Part shown: positions 12,469-21,361 of the stretch, one piece after another
How positions within the stretch are numbered: position 1 is the first letter of the stretch
How the letters are laid out: the number at the start of each line of letters is the position of its first letter
Assembly: GCA_964552465.1 (NCBI GenBank)
Contig: CAZKGR010000014.1
Location: 1 to 64,000, forward strand
Reading direction: 5' to 3'
Length of the DNA stretch: 64,000 nucleotides
Source: BMS3BBIN04 sp964552465
GTDB taxonomy: Bacteria; Electryoneota; Electryoneia; Electryoneales; Electryoneaceae
Translations under genes and position numbers: made by a program
Notes under the pieces: model-generated
Seen by the model: the letters and a program-made list of their open reading frames with translations, nothing else
Told to the model about the DNA's origin: nothing
Database searches by the model: none

Positions 12469-14367
12469 CTACGCGTCTGTTGTTTTGATCAATCGGCGAA
12501 TGTCGCCATCACGGACGGTAACGCCCTGTTTGTCGAAATAGCCGAGTAATGGCGCCCCGACTTTCCGCGATGTTCCCACGGCAGCGTTGAATTCCGCAAG
12601 TTTGAACTCTTCGGGTAGCGTTGAGAGTTGAGCGCGTGCATGATTCACCGCCTCGACTGCCAGCACCAGCTTGTCCTCGAGAATGACCACCCGTCGGACG
12701 TTCTTCAGGGCTTTCAACAGTTCACGCACTCGATTCTCAGCCAGTTTCAGTTCTTCAGCGATCACCGATGGCACCGGCGGGATCAAATCTGCGTTGACTA
12801 GAAACGCATGAACTCGTTCCGCGTCAGCCATGTCCTTATTCGAGATGGATGCAGCGTGATCGCAGAGCCGGACCAGTCCGCTATCTTCGCTGATACTCCC
12901 GGAATCAGAAAGTGCCTTTAGAATGGCGTCACCGATATCAGCGCGTTGGTATTCACCGAGCACGGTTTGCAGCACCGCGTTGGCTGGCATGCCGGGATCA
13001 TTAGGTTGTTCGGCGTGATACTGCTTCAACGTGGTTGGAATTGCTGCAAGCCAATCGTCCCATGCGGATGTGGGCACCAACGATCCGGTTTCACGCAGAT
13101 GTATGAGCTGCTGCTGTTCAACATGCTGATCGATGATGGATGCGAGTTCATCATGCGATACCGGGATCATTTGCAGGAGTTCAGATACCGTCATCACAGT
13201 GCGCGAGCGGACGAAACTCAGAACAGCGTCGTTCGGTTTGCCGTGCATGTCGCGTAGTCGATCCAACAGGCCATGAGCAGTTCGTTTACGGTCCGGCGGA
13301 TTCGGATCGAGCACACGGATTCCGCCAAGCGTGTCGGTGGGGGAGTAGAAGCGGAGTACTCCGAGGTCACCATGCATCGTGACTATCGGCGCTTCCAGGG
13401 CGATGCGCACGTCCGCCTGTTCGCCCGGTTGCATGAATTCGCGGTCGATCAATAGCAAACGTCCAAGGACTTCTGCAGTGCCAAGGTGGACACGGATTCG
13501 TGCTCGTTGCTTGAGTCCGCGGGCATCGGGCGCGAGGCTTAGTGATATATCGAGGAAGTCGGTGACGATGCCACGGTCACGTGAGATCAGGACGTCGCCG
13601 CGTTCCGGTTCGGCTTCGGTGGTCAGGTTCAACGCGGCACGGTCCCCGGAGGATACACTGTCAACGCTCTCCTCGTGCGCTTGCAAGCTGCGCACACGTG
13701 CATCATGCCCGCTTGGTAACAGTCGAATTTTCTGACCGTTCTGCGCTGTCCCATTCCATACAGTTCCAGTTACGACGCGTCCATGACCTTTAATCGTAAA
13801 TGAACGGTCGATCGGCAGACGGAAGAAGTCTTCGTCACCGGGGATAGGGGTTGTTTTGACCAGTGAATCAAGCGTTGCGCGAAGTTCGTCAATACCGCGT
13901 CCACTCAGGTTGTCAACCGCGAGGACATCGCTGCCAGCCAGCGACGTTCCTTCCAGTAGTTCACGCGCTTCCTCGACGACGAGATCGAGCCAGTCGTTAT
14001 CAACCAGATCAGCTTTGCTTACGACCACGATTCCCCGTTTCACCCCAAGCGAATCGAGTACGGTCAGGTGTTCACGTGTCTGCGGCATTACACCATCATC
14101 CGCCGCGATCACCAGCATCGCTGCGGACATCGCCGATGCGCCCGCGATCATCGTCTTGACCAGCTTCTCATGGCCGGGGACATCGACGAACGCGGCATGG
14201 TCGCCGTAAAACGCGAATCCGAGTTCGATGGTGATCCCACGCCGTTTTTCTTCGTCGAGTTTATCGAGGTCACGTCCGGTCAGTGCTTTAATCAGAGAGG
14301 TTTTTCCATGATCAATGTGACCGGCGGTTCCGATGACGACATGACGTTTTGGTGAATGCTCGTTCAT
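12469..14367 (-). CDS. selB: Selenocysteine-specific elongation factor SelB
   Basis: A 632-residue translation factor that carries Sec-tRNA to UGA codons marked by a SECIS hairpin. The N-terminal GTPase has P-loop G-H-I-D-H-G-K-T-S (about residues 15-23), D-V-P-G-H-E and S-K-A-D-L. Beta-barrel domains follow, then C-terminal winged-helix repeats, which in this family bind SECIS RNA. Elongation factor Tu lacks such a tail and is only about 400 residues. ATG at 14367 was chosen because it directly precedes the G domain. Only 106 bases separate it from the divergent GNAT gene. It is the decisive partner of the UGA-containing genes near 56-58 kb. No selA, selD or tRNA-Sec is in the window. Confidence 0.95.
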   Translation of the reverse strand: MNEHSPKRHVVIGTAGHIDHGKTSLIKALTGRDLDKLDEEKRRGITIELGFAFYGDHAAFVDVPGHEKLVKTMIAGASAMSAAMLVIAADDGVMPQTREHLTVLDSLGVKRGIVVVSKADLVDNDWLDLVVEEARELLEGTSLAGSDVLAVDNLSGRGIDELRATLDSLVKTTPIPGDEDFFRLPIDRSFTIKGHGRVVTGTVWNGTAQNGQKIRLLPSGHDARVRSLQAHEESVDSVSSGDRAALNLTTEAEPERGDVLISRDRGIVTDFLDISLSLAPDARGLKQRARIRVHLGTAEVLGRLLLIDREFMQPGEQADVRIALEAPIVTMHGDLGVLRFYSPTDTLGGIRVLDPNPPDRKRTAHGLLDRLRDMHGKPNDAVLSFVRSRTVMTVSELLQMIPVSHDELASIIDQHVEQQQLIHLRETGSLVPTSAWDDWLAAIPTTLKQYHAEQPNDPGMPANAVLQTVLGEYQRADIGDAILKALSDSGSISEDSGLVRLCDHAASISNKDMADAERVHAFLVNADLIPPVPSVIAEELKLAENRVRELLKALKNVRRVVILEDKLVLAVEAVNHARAQLSTLPEEFKLAEFNAAVGTSRKVGAPLLGYFDKQGVTVRDGDIRRLIKTTDA

Positions 14368-14473
14368 GAACGTGAAAGTAGGCTCCCGTCTCCCGGAGGG
14401 AAAGGGAATGTTCTCATTCTTCCTTGATCTCTCGGTTCGTACTGTAGAGCATCGCACATGTGGAGGATTAATC

Positions 14474-14974
14474 GTGGCAACCACGACTATTGTAGAAGCG
14501 AAACTCGAGGATCTGGACATCATAATCGAGTTATGGTCTGAGTTGATGCAGTTCCACGCTGATCGTGACGAACGGTTCGAAACTCGTGAAACCGCACCAG
14601 CTCTGTTCCGCGAGCATGCCAAACAGTACATCGAGCAGGATGATGGCATGTTGTTGCTGGCCTATGTGGATGATCAAGCTGCTGGATACGTAACCGCTCG
14701 TTGTGCGGAATCACCACCGGTGTTTACAGGTAGCGAGGCTGTAATCCTCGAGGATATGTTGATCGCCAAACCCTTCCGTCGTTTGGGGATCGGGAGGATG
14801 ATGACGAAGCGCGTGATTGACTGGGCGCAGGAGCAGGGCCGGGATAACGTTCAGTTGCAAGTCGCTGAATGCAATCCAGAGGGAATCGAATTCTGGCGAG
14901 AGATGGGCTTCCGGGAGATCACGCGGCACATGCGCTACGAACTCGGTCTGCACAAAGGGTGGGATGGAAAATGA
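14474..14974 (+). CDS. GNAT family N-acetyltransferase
   Basis: A 166-residue acetyl-CoA-dependent acyltransferase. The acetyl-CoA loop (F-R-R-L-G-I-G-R-M-M) is at about residues 99-108, followed by the V-A-E-C-N-P-E-G-I-E-F-W-R-E-M-G-F segment usual near the family C-terminus. GTG at 14474 has GGAGG seven bases upstream; a longer frame from 14366 would run into the selB start region. It overlaps the CYTH gene (ATGA). Substrate unknown. Confidence 0.87.
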   Translation: MATTTIVEAKLEDLDIIIELWSELMQFHADRDERFETRETAPALFREHAKQYIEQDDGMLLLAYVDDQAAGYVTARCAESPPVFTGSEAVILEDMLIAKPFRRLGIGRMMTKRVIDWAQEQGRDNVQLQVAECNPEGIEFWREMGFREITRHMRYELGLHKGWDGK

Positions 14975-15492
14975 AGAAGTTGCTGGTGGAAATAAAGGCA
15001 AAGTGCATTGATCATGATCCGATTCGCGCAGAGTTGCAGGCGTTGAAAGCGCGGTTTGTCGGACTTGATCATCAGATTGATACCTATTTCAACGTGCCGG
15101 AGAACCGGCTGAAACTGCGTGAAGGCACGATTGAGAATAATCTCATCTACTATGATCGTCCGAACCAGGCCGGGCCGAAACGCAGTGATGTTTTGCTGCA
15201 CAAACCATCAGAGACTGAATCACTGAAAGCGATCCTGACCCGTGTGCACGGGATACTGATCGTGGTTGACAAGCAGCGCGAGATCTGGTTCGTTGATAAC
15301 GTAAAAGTGCATCTCGATGAGGTTCGTGGTCTAGGACGTTTCGTCGAAATTGAAGCGATTGATACGGATGAAATCAGCACTGAGGATGCGCTTCGTCAAC
15401 AATGCGAAAGTTTGATGCAGCGGTTTAACATTAAAGAGGATGATTTACTGACCTCGTCTTATAGCGACATGCTGCTCGCCAGCAGCAAATAA
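14971..15492 (+). CDS. CYTH domain protein (class IV adenylate cyclase-like)
   Basis: A 173-residue CYTH-fold protein. The E-I-K-A-K metal/phosphate motif is at residues 7-11, with D-T-Y-F and L-K-L-R-E-G following, as in CyaB-type proteins. Such enzymes act on triphosphates (cyclase or tripolyphosphatase); which activity applies cannot be read from the sequence. ATG at 14971 overlaps the GNAT stop, so expression is coupled. Confidence 0.85.
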   Translation: MKKLLVEIKAKCIDHDPIRAELQALKARFVGLDHQIDTYFNVPENRLKLREGTIENNLIYYDRPNQAGPKRSDVLLHKPSETESLKAILTRVHGILIVVDKQREIWFVDNVKVHLDEVRGLGRFVEIEAIDTDEISTEDALRQQCESLMQRFNIKEDDLLTSSYSDMLLASSK

Positions 15493-15576
15493 TCAAGCCG
15501 ATTATCGACCATTTCAGTGCCCATGAGGGCGCCTCTACCCTTATGGATAGTGCTTGCGGGCAAGTCCTGACAGAAG

Positions 15577-15589
15577 TACATTTTATGTA
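15577..15589. promoter_or_regulatory. Candidate operator palindrome before uvrB
   Basis: TACAT-TTT-ATGTA is a perfect dyad with 5-base arms in the 157-base gap before uvrB. Since uvrB is a damage-inducible gene in many bacteria, a LexA-type site is possible, but it matches neither of the two best-known LexA consensus forms. One copy in the window is weak evidence. Confidence 0.25.
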
Positions 15590-15649
15590 TGCCAAAATGA
15601 CAGTCCATCCTCGGCAATCTCCCGGAATACACACGAAAATGAGGGTTTG

Positions 15650-17662
15650 ATGGGAAAGTCGTTTGAATTAACCAGCACATATCAGCCGCGTGGTGATCAG
15701 GGAGACGCCATTGATGCACTGGTAAGAGCCTACCAAGCTGGCTCGGATTCGCAGTGCCTGCTGGGAATCACCGGGTCGGGAAAGACGTTCACCGTGGCCA
15801 ATGTCATCCAGCAGCTCGGCAAACCCGCGTTGATCATGAGCCACAACAAAACCCTCGCAGCCCAGTTATACGGCGAATTCCGTCAGTTCTTCCCGAACAA
15901 TGCCGTCGAGTTCTTCGTCAGCTACTATGACTACTACATGCCTGAATCCTACATCCCGACCACCGACACGTATGTCGAGAAAGAGACGGACGTGAATGCT
16001 GAGATCGACCGGCTCCGTCTTCGTGCGACATCGTCCCTGTTTGAACGGGAAGATGTGATCGTGGTCGCCAGCGTCAGCTCGATTTATGGCCTGGGCAATC
16101 CTGAAGACTACAAACGTATGTGCCTGTACCTCGAACCGGGGATGACGATCTCACGCGATGAGATTCTCAGCCGCCTGGTTGAGATACAGTACAACCGCAC
16201 AAACGCTGACCTCGACTATGGTAATTTCCGAGCGCGTGGCGATACGGTCGAGATCATGCCGAAGTATGAGGATGAAGTCATCCGCATCGAGATGTGGGGC
16301 GATGAGATCGAGCGGATCAGCAAATTGCATCAGGTCACATTCGAGCTGCGCAGCGAGCTGAAGGGTGTTGCGATTTATCCAAACAGCCAGTATGTGGCGA
16401 CGGTTCCGCGCATCGAGCAGGCGATGAAGACGATCCGTGTTGAGTTGGATGAAAACCTGGAACGTATGCGCAGCCAGGGGAAATTGCTCGAGGCGCAACG
16501 TCTGGAACAACGCACTCGCTTTGACCTCGAAATGCTTGGCGAAGTCGGGTTTTGCCAAGGAATTGAGAACTATAGTCGTCATTTCACAGGCAAGAATGTA
16601 GGTGATCCGCCATTTACACTGTATGACTACTTCCCGGACGATTTTCTCGTGGTCATCGACGAATCTCATGCCAGTGTGCCACAGATCGGAGCGATGTATC
16701 TGGGGGATCGTTCGCGGAAAGAGACACTGGTCGATTACGGCTTCCGGCTGCCGTCTGCATTGGACAACCGTCCGCTCAAGTTCCCGGAATGGGAGCAGCG
16801 CGCAAAACAGTTGCTGTTCGTCAGCGCCACACCGTCAAAATATGAATTGACGCGAACCGGTGGTGAAGTCGTCGAACAGATCATCCGTCCAACCGGTTTG
16901 CTCGATCCGCACATTGAGATTCGGCCCACCGAAGGGCAGGTGGACGATCTGATGGAGGAAGTGCGTTCAGCGGCGGAGCAGGGGGAACGGGTGCTCGTAA
17001 CCACGTTGACCAAGCGTATGTCGGAGAACCTGACTGACTATCTGAGACGGCTGGACGTGCGTGTGCGTTACCTGCACAGCGAGATTAACACGCTGGAGCG
17101 GACGGAAATCTTGCGTGACCTGCGTCTCGGCCAGTTCGATGTGCTGGTCGGGATTAACCTCTTGCGTGAGGGATTAGATCTGCCGGAAGTGGGATTGGTA
17201 GCCATTCTCGATGCTGACAAGGAAGGTTTCCTGCGTTCGGAAACGTCGTTAATGCAAACATCTGGACGTGCAGCGCGTAACGCGGCTGGACGTGTCATCT
17301 TTTACGCCGACTCGATTACCAAGAGCATGCAGAAGGTGATTGACGAGACGAACCGTCGTCGTGAGTTGCAGCACAAGTACAACGAAGAACACGGCATCGA
17401 GCCGAAAACGATCCGCAAAACGGTGGACGAAATCCTCGCCCAGACTCGCGCTGCCCATGAGCGTAAGACTGAAGAGGTTGAGATTCCGGGCAGTGATGGT
17501 GTAGAGCTTACCGAAGAAGAGAAGGATGCTTTGATTGCTCGCATGGAAGAGCAGATGTTTAAGGCGGCTGACGCAATGGAATTTGAAAAGGCTGCGGTTT
17601 TACGCGATCAGATTGACAGGTTGAAGGGCAATAATGTTCCGCAGGAGTTTCAGAAAAGATAG
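15650..17662 (+). CDS. uvrB: Excinuclease ABC subunit B
   Basis: A 670-residue damage-recognition helicase of nucleotide excision repair that works with UvrA and UvrC. Visible parts are Walker A (G-I-T-G-S-G-K-T), the beta-hairpin region (Y-Y-D-Y-Y-M-P-E-S-Y-I-P), the helicase box V-I-D-E-S-H, and a C-terminal UVR motif (A-M-E-F-E-K-A-A-V-L-R-D-Q-I). Length is normal. ATG at 15650 has GAGGG five bases upstream; an upstream in-frame ATG at 15554 adds a non-homologous stretch. Confidence 0.97.
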   Translation: MGKSFELTSTYQPRGDQGDAIDALVRAYQAGSDSQCLLGITGSGKTFTVANVIQQLGKPALIMSHNKTLAAQLYGEFRQFFPNNAVEFFVSYYDYYMPESYIPTTDTYVEKETDVNAEIDRLRLRATSSLFEREDVIVVASVSSIYGLGNPEDYKRMCLYLEPGMTISRDEILSRLVEIQYNRTNADLDYGNFRARGDTVEIMPKYEDEVIRIEMWGDEIERISKLHQVTFELRSELKGVAIYPNSQYVATVPRIEQAMKTIRVELDENLERMRSQGKLLEAQRLEQRTRFDLEMLGEVGFCQGIENYSRHFTGKNVGDPPFTLYDYFPDDFLVVIDESHASVPQIGAMYLGDRSRKETLVDYGFRLPSALDNRPLKFPEWEQRAKQLLFVSATPSKYELTRTGGEVVEQIIRPTGLLDPHIEIRPTEGQVDDLMEEVRSAAEQGERVLVTTLTKRMSENLTDYLRRLDVRVRYLHSEINTLERTEILRDLRLGQFDVLVGINLLREGLDLPEVGLVAILDADKEGFLRSETSLMQTSGRAARNAAGRVIFYADSITKSMQKVIDETNRRRELQHKYNEEHGIEPKTIRKTVDEILAQTRAAHERKTEEVEIPGSDGVELTEEEKDALIARMEEQMFKAADAMEFEKAAVLRDQIDRLKGNNVPQEFQKR

Positions 17663-17667
17663 TTGCG

Positions 17668-17692
17668 AGTGATGAGTTGTGAGTTATGAGTG
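17668..17692 (+). repeat. Left arm of inverted repeat around the four-helix-bundle gene
   Basis: A 25-base arm made of gagtKRtgag-like units. It matches the reverse complement of 18114-18138 at 22 of 25 positions. It begins just after the uvrB stop. Confidence 0.8.
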
Positions 17693-17725
17693 AAGAAAAC
17701 ACGTTCTTTAATCACTGAGGGTAGG

Positions 17726-18079
17726 ATGCGCGATCATAGAACTTACAAAGCATTTCAACTTGCTGATGACCTTTGTGTTGCGATCTATGCTGCTACCCGA
17801 GATTTTCCAAGAGAAGAAATATACGGATTGACTTCTCAATTACGTCGAGCTGCTGTTTCAGTTGTGTCAAATTTCGTTGAGGGTTGTGGACGAAACACAG
17901 ATTCGGATTTTTTGCGTTTCTGTGACATATCATTTGGCTCATTAAGAGAGGTAGAATATCAAATCTCACTGGCCAAACGGCTTGGGTATTTGACTGATCC
18001 CCTTCTATCAACAATCGAAATGAAATCCGATGAAACAATAAAGGTTCTGCGCGGACTTATACTTTCCATGCGAGCCTGA
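17726..18079 (+). CDS. Four-helix-bundle protein (S23/IVP family)
   Basis: A 117-residue small helical protein of the TIGR02436 four-helix-bundle family, known both from 23S intervening sequences and as stand-alone genes. Typical segments are Y-K-A-F-Q-L-A-D-D-L, L-T-S-Q-L-R-R-A-A-V-S-V-V-S-N-F-V-E-G and E-V-E-Y-Q-I-S-L-A-K-R-L-G-Y-L. No enzymatic function is known. ATG at 17726 follows GAGGGTAGG. The gene is less GC-rich than its neighbours and lies exactly between two inverted-repeat arms, so it looks like an inserted cassette between uvrB and purD. Confidence 0.85.
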   Translation: MRDHRTYKAFQLADDLCVAIYAATRDFPREEIYGLTSQLRRAAVSVVSNFVEGCGRNTDSDFLRFCDISFGSLREVEYQISLAKRLGYLTDPLLSTIEMKSDETIKVLRGLILSMRA

Positions 18080-18113
18080 TGAACGATAGGGTTGTTTGTG
18101 TTGTGTTACTCAC

Positions 18114-18138
18114 TACTCATCACTCACAACTCATAACT
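18114..18138 (-). repeat. Right arm of inverted repeat around the four-helix-bundle gene
   Basis: Inverted partner of 17668-17692 (22 of 25 bases). It ends next to the GGAG that serves as the purD ribosome binding site, so the cassette boundary touches purD's translation signal. Confidence 0.8.
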
Positions 18139-18147
18139 GGAGTTTAC

Positions 18148-19437
18148 ATGAAAGTCCTTGTCATCGGTAGTGGTGGACGCGAGCACGCATTGGCGTGGCG
18201 AATCCGCAAAAGTTCTCATGTAACCTGGGTTGGATGCGCACCAGGTAATGGTGGCACGGTGTCGGTCGCCGAAAACGTGGATTTGGATGCTTCGAATCCT
18301 GAAGCTGTGATCAAATACGTGACTGAAAATGAGATCGGATTGACGGTCATCGGTCCGGAAGCGCCTTTGGCGGATGGAATCGTGGATGCTTTCCCGAAGG
18401 ACGGTCAACATTTTGTTTTTGGCCCGTCGAAGGCCGCGGCTCGGCTGGAATCGTCCAAACGCTGGTCAAAGGAAGTGATGGCCTCCGCCGGTGTGCCAAC
18501 AGCGGGCTGGCGTGGCTTTTCAAATGCTGAGGATGCGCTCACATATGTGAGTAACCGTCCCGGCGGATCGGTGGTGAAAGCGTCTGGTCTGGCGGCGGGG
18601 AAGGGTGTCTACGTCTGCGGAACTCCAGCGGAAGCGGAAGCTGCGGTCAAGTCGATCATGGTTGATGGCGCACACGGCGCATCGGGAAACGAGATCATCG
18701 TCGAGGAATTGTTAGAGGGAACCGAGGCGAGTCTTCTGGCGATCTGTGATGGCAAGGATTTTCTAGTCCTCGTACCAGCGCGCGATCACAAGCGTGTCGG
18801 CGAAGGTGACACCGGTCCGAATACGGGCGGTATGGGCGCTATTGCACCGAATCCGGCGATGACGGATGAACTGGTTAAGCACTGCTGTGACACCATATTT
18901 CAGCCGATGCTAGACGCGTTGAACGCGGACGGAACTCCATACAAAGGCGTGCTTTACGCTGGTGTAATGCTGACCGATGATGGTCCGAAGGTTTTGGAGT
19001 TCAACGTACGCTTCGGCGATCCGGAAACGCAGGTCGTACTGCCATTGATGAACGTTGATCTGGTCGATATGATGCTGCTCGCGGCTAACGAACGACTCGG
19101 CGAATTCATGCAGAAGATCGGGCTCGAAAGCCACCAGTGGCAGCGGCTTCACAAACCGGATCATTGTGCATCCGTTGTCCTTGCATCTGACGGCTATCCC
19201 GGATCATACGAGAAAGGTAAGCCCATCAGCGGGCTGCCAGATGACACTGACGAACTGGTCGTCTTTCACGCAGGTACAACCCGTGTTGATAGCGGTGTTG
19301 TGACTAGTGGCGGACGTGTACTGAACGTGACCGGTCTTGCGGGAACGCTGGATGAAGCGTTAACGCGTGCATATGCCGGCTGCGACCAGATCCAGTTCGT
19401 GGGCAAGATGCTTCGTCGTGATATAGGCAAGGTATAA
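18148..19437 (+). CDS. purD: Phosphoribosylamine-glycine ligase
   Basis: A 429-residue ATP-grasp enzyme making GAR from phosphoribosylamine and glycine, an early step of purine synthesis. The N-terminal V-L-V-I-G-S-G-G-R-E-H-A-L, the H-K-R-V-G-E-G-D-T-G-P-N-T-G-G-M-G segment and N-V-R-F-G-D-P-E-T-Q are diagnostic. ATG at 18148 with GGAG upstream is preferred over 18079, whose extension covers the repeat arm. No other pur gene is adjacent. Confidence 0.96.
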   Translation: MKVLVIGSGGREHALAWRIRKSSHVTWVGCAPGNGGTVSVAENVDLDASNPEAVIKYVTENEIGLTVIGPEAPLADGIVDAFPKDGQHFVFGPSKAAARLESSKRWSKEVMASAGVPTAGWRGFSNAEDALTYVSNRPGGSVVKASGLAAGKGVYVCGTPAEAEAAVKSIMVDGAHGASGNEIIVEELLEGTEASLLAICDGKDFLVLVPARDHKRVGEGDTGPNTGGMGAIAPNPAMTDELVKHCCDTIFQPMLDALNADGTPYKGVLYAGVMLTDDGPKVLEFNVRFGDPETQVVLPLMNVDLVDMMLLAANERLGEFMQKIGLESHQWQRLHKPDHCASVVLASDGYPGSYEKGKPISGLPDDTDELVVFHAGTTRVDSGVVTSGGRVLNVTGLAGTLDEALTRAYAGCDQIQFVGKMLRRDIGKV

Positions 19438-19490
19438 GAGGTGACAGGCCCGTGTTTGCTTGCAAACGCAGATGAACAGGTCAGAAGTTT

Positions 19491-20225
19491 ATGACAAGAG
19501 TCCGTTTTCTAGGAACCAGTGCGGGCAATCCGCATCCTGAGCGGTTAACAAGTTCGATCCTGATTGAGGGGCCGAAGGGTGCGCTATTGCTGGACGCGGG
19601 AGAAGGTTGTTCGCATCGGATAGCCCAACCAGCGGAGTGGGCGCAGGAGGTGCGGTCGATCCTGATCACGCACCGTCATACCGACCATCTGGCCGGTTTG
19701 CCGATGCTGCTCAGTGGCTACAAGGGAGCAAAACGCACGAACCCGTTGGAAATTCATGTCCACCGTGACCTGATGAAACCACTTCGCGAGTGGATTGAAA
19801 CGTTGAAACTCGGGGATGAGCACCAGAAATGTGATATCGGCTGGGTTGATCTCGAACAGGGCAGTTTTACACCAGCTAGCGGACATGACGGTTTCATCTG
19901 GCAGAACGATCATCTGTCACCTTTGGATACGGGCGGATGTCACAGCCTGGCGTTGAATCTCGATGGAGATCGTTGGGTGTTCAGCGGCGATCTGGAAAAG
20001 TTCAGCGTGGTAGAGCGATATTTGGACGAAACGCGTGTTCTGGTGCTTGAATCGTGTCACGTTGACGTGGAAAATGCAGTAAAAGCAGCGTTGAAAAAAG
20101 GCGTGGAACGAGTAATTCTGACCCACGTTGCGGCTGATTTGGAACCGTGGTCGATCAATGGCGCGGTCTGGGCGCATGACAACTGGGTTGTTGATACGAA
20201 GAGCTTCCCAAGAGAAGGTGAGTGA
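19491..20225 (+). CDS. MBL-fold metallohydrolase (RNase Z-like)
   Basis: A 244-residue metallo-beta-lactamase-fold enzyme. The metal motif T-H-R-H-T-D-H-L-A-G is at about residues 61-70, with further ligands likely at S-G-D-L and the late L-T-H-V. The start F-L-G-T-S-A-G-N-P resembles the RNase Z/arylsulfatase branch, but the exosite arm of true tRNase Z is not apparent. Substrate unknown. It begins an operon with overlapping genes: its stop lies inside the next gene's start region. Confidence 0.82.
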   Translation: MTRVRFLGTSAGNPHPERLTSSILIEGPKGALLLDAGEGCSHRIAQPAEWAQEVRSILITHRHTDHLAGLPMLLSGYKGAKRTNPLEIHVHRDLMKPLREWIETLKLGDEHQKCDIGWVDLEQGSFTPASGHDGFIWQNDHLSPLDTGGCHSLALNLDGDRWVFSGDLEKFSVVERYLDETRVLVLESCHVDVENAVKAALKKGVERVILTHVAADLEPWSINGAVWAHDNWVVDTKSFPREGE

Positions 20226-20227
20226 GG

Positions 20228-21361
20228 ATGGCTCAACAGACAGATACATTGGCAGTACGTGACCGACTGATCGGTGTTAGCGATGCGATCGGCGAGATCC
20301 GTCAGCTTGCTCGCCGTGTCGCGGGCACGAAGATCTCTGTGTTGATCACGGGTGAGAGTGGGACAGGGAAAGACGTCGTCGCACGTCTGATCCATGACCT
20401 CTCACCTCGTCGCGAAGAGCCGTTTGTTCCGGTGAACTGCGGAGCGATCCCGGAGACGTTGTTCGAAAGCGAAATGTTCGGGCATGAACGGGGATCATTC
20501 ACAGGGGCCGAGAAACAACGCAAGGGTTACTTCGAGCAGGCGGATCACGGCACTTTGTTCCTTGATGAAATCGGCGAGATGCCGCTCGAAATGCAGGCTA
20601 AGATTCTGCGTGCGCTTGAGACAGGGACATATTTCCGGGTTGGTGGGAGCAAGGCCGTAAAGACGGATGTCCGCATGCTTGCAGCAACCAACCGTGATCT
20701 GCGTCTGGCGGTGGAGAAGGGTGAGTTTCGCGAGGATCTTTATTATCGGATTCGCGCCGTGGAGATGCATTTGCCGCCACTGCGGGATCGTGTTGAAGAT
20801 ATTCCGGCCCTGGTCGATCGTTTTGCGGATGAATTCTTCCGTGAGAACAAGATCGACCGCCAGCGTATTCTGCCACGTGCGATGCGTGTCATCGAAAATC
20901 ACGATTGGCAGGGGAATGTGCGTGAGCTGAAGCATTTCATTGGAACGTTACTTACTTTGGAATACGACGGTCCTGTCGATGAGGAAGCCGTTCGGCGTCA
21001 TTTACCACAGCCAGCCTTCTCGCCAAAAAACCTCCCGGTCCTCGCAACTCCGGAGCGCGGGTCGTTGGATGCTGACCTGATTTTGCAGCAACTTCTGGAT
21101 CTGCGCAGAGACGTTGGACAAATTCGCGACATGCTCGCTCAAATGGTGATGCTGGGCAGACTGCCGGGTCAGCTTCCGGAGAGTATCGCTTATCATTCTG
21201 TTGATGAGGAAGCTGCTACGCGCCCGACATTGGACGAAATTGAGCGTGAACAGATCTTGCTGGTGTTGGATGAGAACAACGGCAACCGTCGCAAGGCAGC
21301 GAAAGCGCTTGGTATTGGTGAACGAACTTTGTATCGGAAGATTAAGGAGTACGGGCTGTGA
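20228..21361 (+). CDS. Sigma54-dependent transcriptional activator without receiver domain
   Basis: A 377-residue bacterial enhancer-binding protein. The AAA+ domain has Walker A G-E-S-G-T-G-K-D, the sigma54-contacting loop as G-S-F-T-G-A (serine in place of the usual alanine), and Walker B L-F-L-D-E-I-G-E. A linker and a Fis-type helix-turn-helix at the C-terminus (R-R-K-A-A-K-A-L-G-I-G-E-R-T-L-Y-R-K-I) follow. There is no N-terminal receiver or sensor, so control must come from a partner protein or from expression level. GTG at 20222 is an alternative start. It overlaps the lptE-like gene. Confidence 0.9.
   Translation: MAQQTDTLAVRDRLIGVSDAIGEIRQLARRVAGTKISVLITGESGTGKDVVARLIHDLSPRREEPFVPVNCGAIPETLFESEMFGHERGSFTGAEKQRKGYFEQADHGTLFLDEIGEMPLEMQAKILRALETGTYFRVGGSKAVKTDVRMLAATNRDLRLAVEKGEFREDLYYRIRAVEMHLPPLRDRVEDIPALVDRFADEFFRENKIDRQRILPRAMRVIENHDWQGNVRELKHFIGTLLTLEYDGPVDEEAVRRHLPQPAFSPKNLPVLATPERGSLDADLILQQLLDLRRDVGQIRDMLAQMVMLGRLPGQLPESIAYHSVDEEAATRPTLDEIEREQILLVLDENNGNRRKAAKALGIGERTLYRKIKEYGL

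Noticed and set aside
12469..14649. A 726-residue version of SelB starting at 14649
   Set aside because: The extra 94 residues are low-complexity and overlap the divergent GNAT gene and its promoter. The family begins at the P-loop region, matching ATG at 14367.
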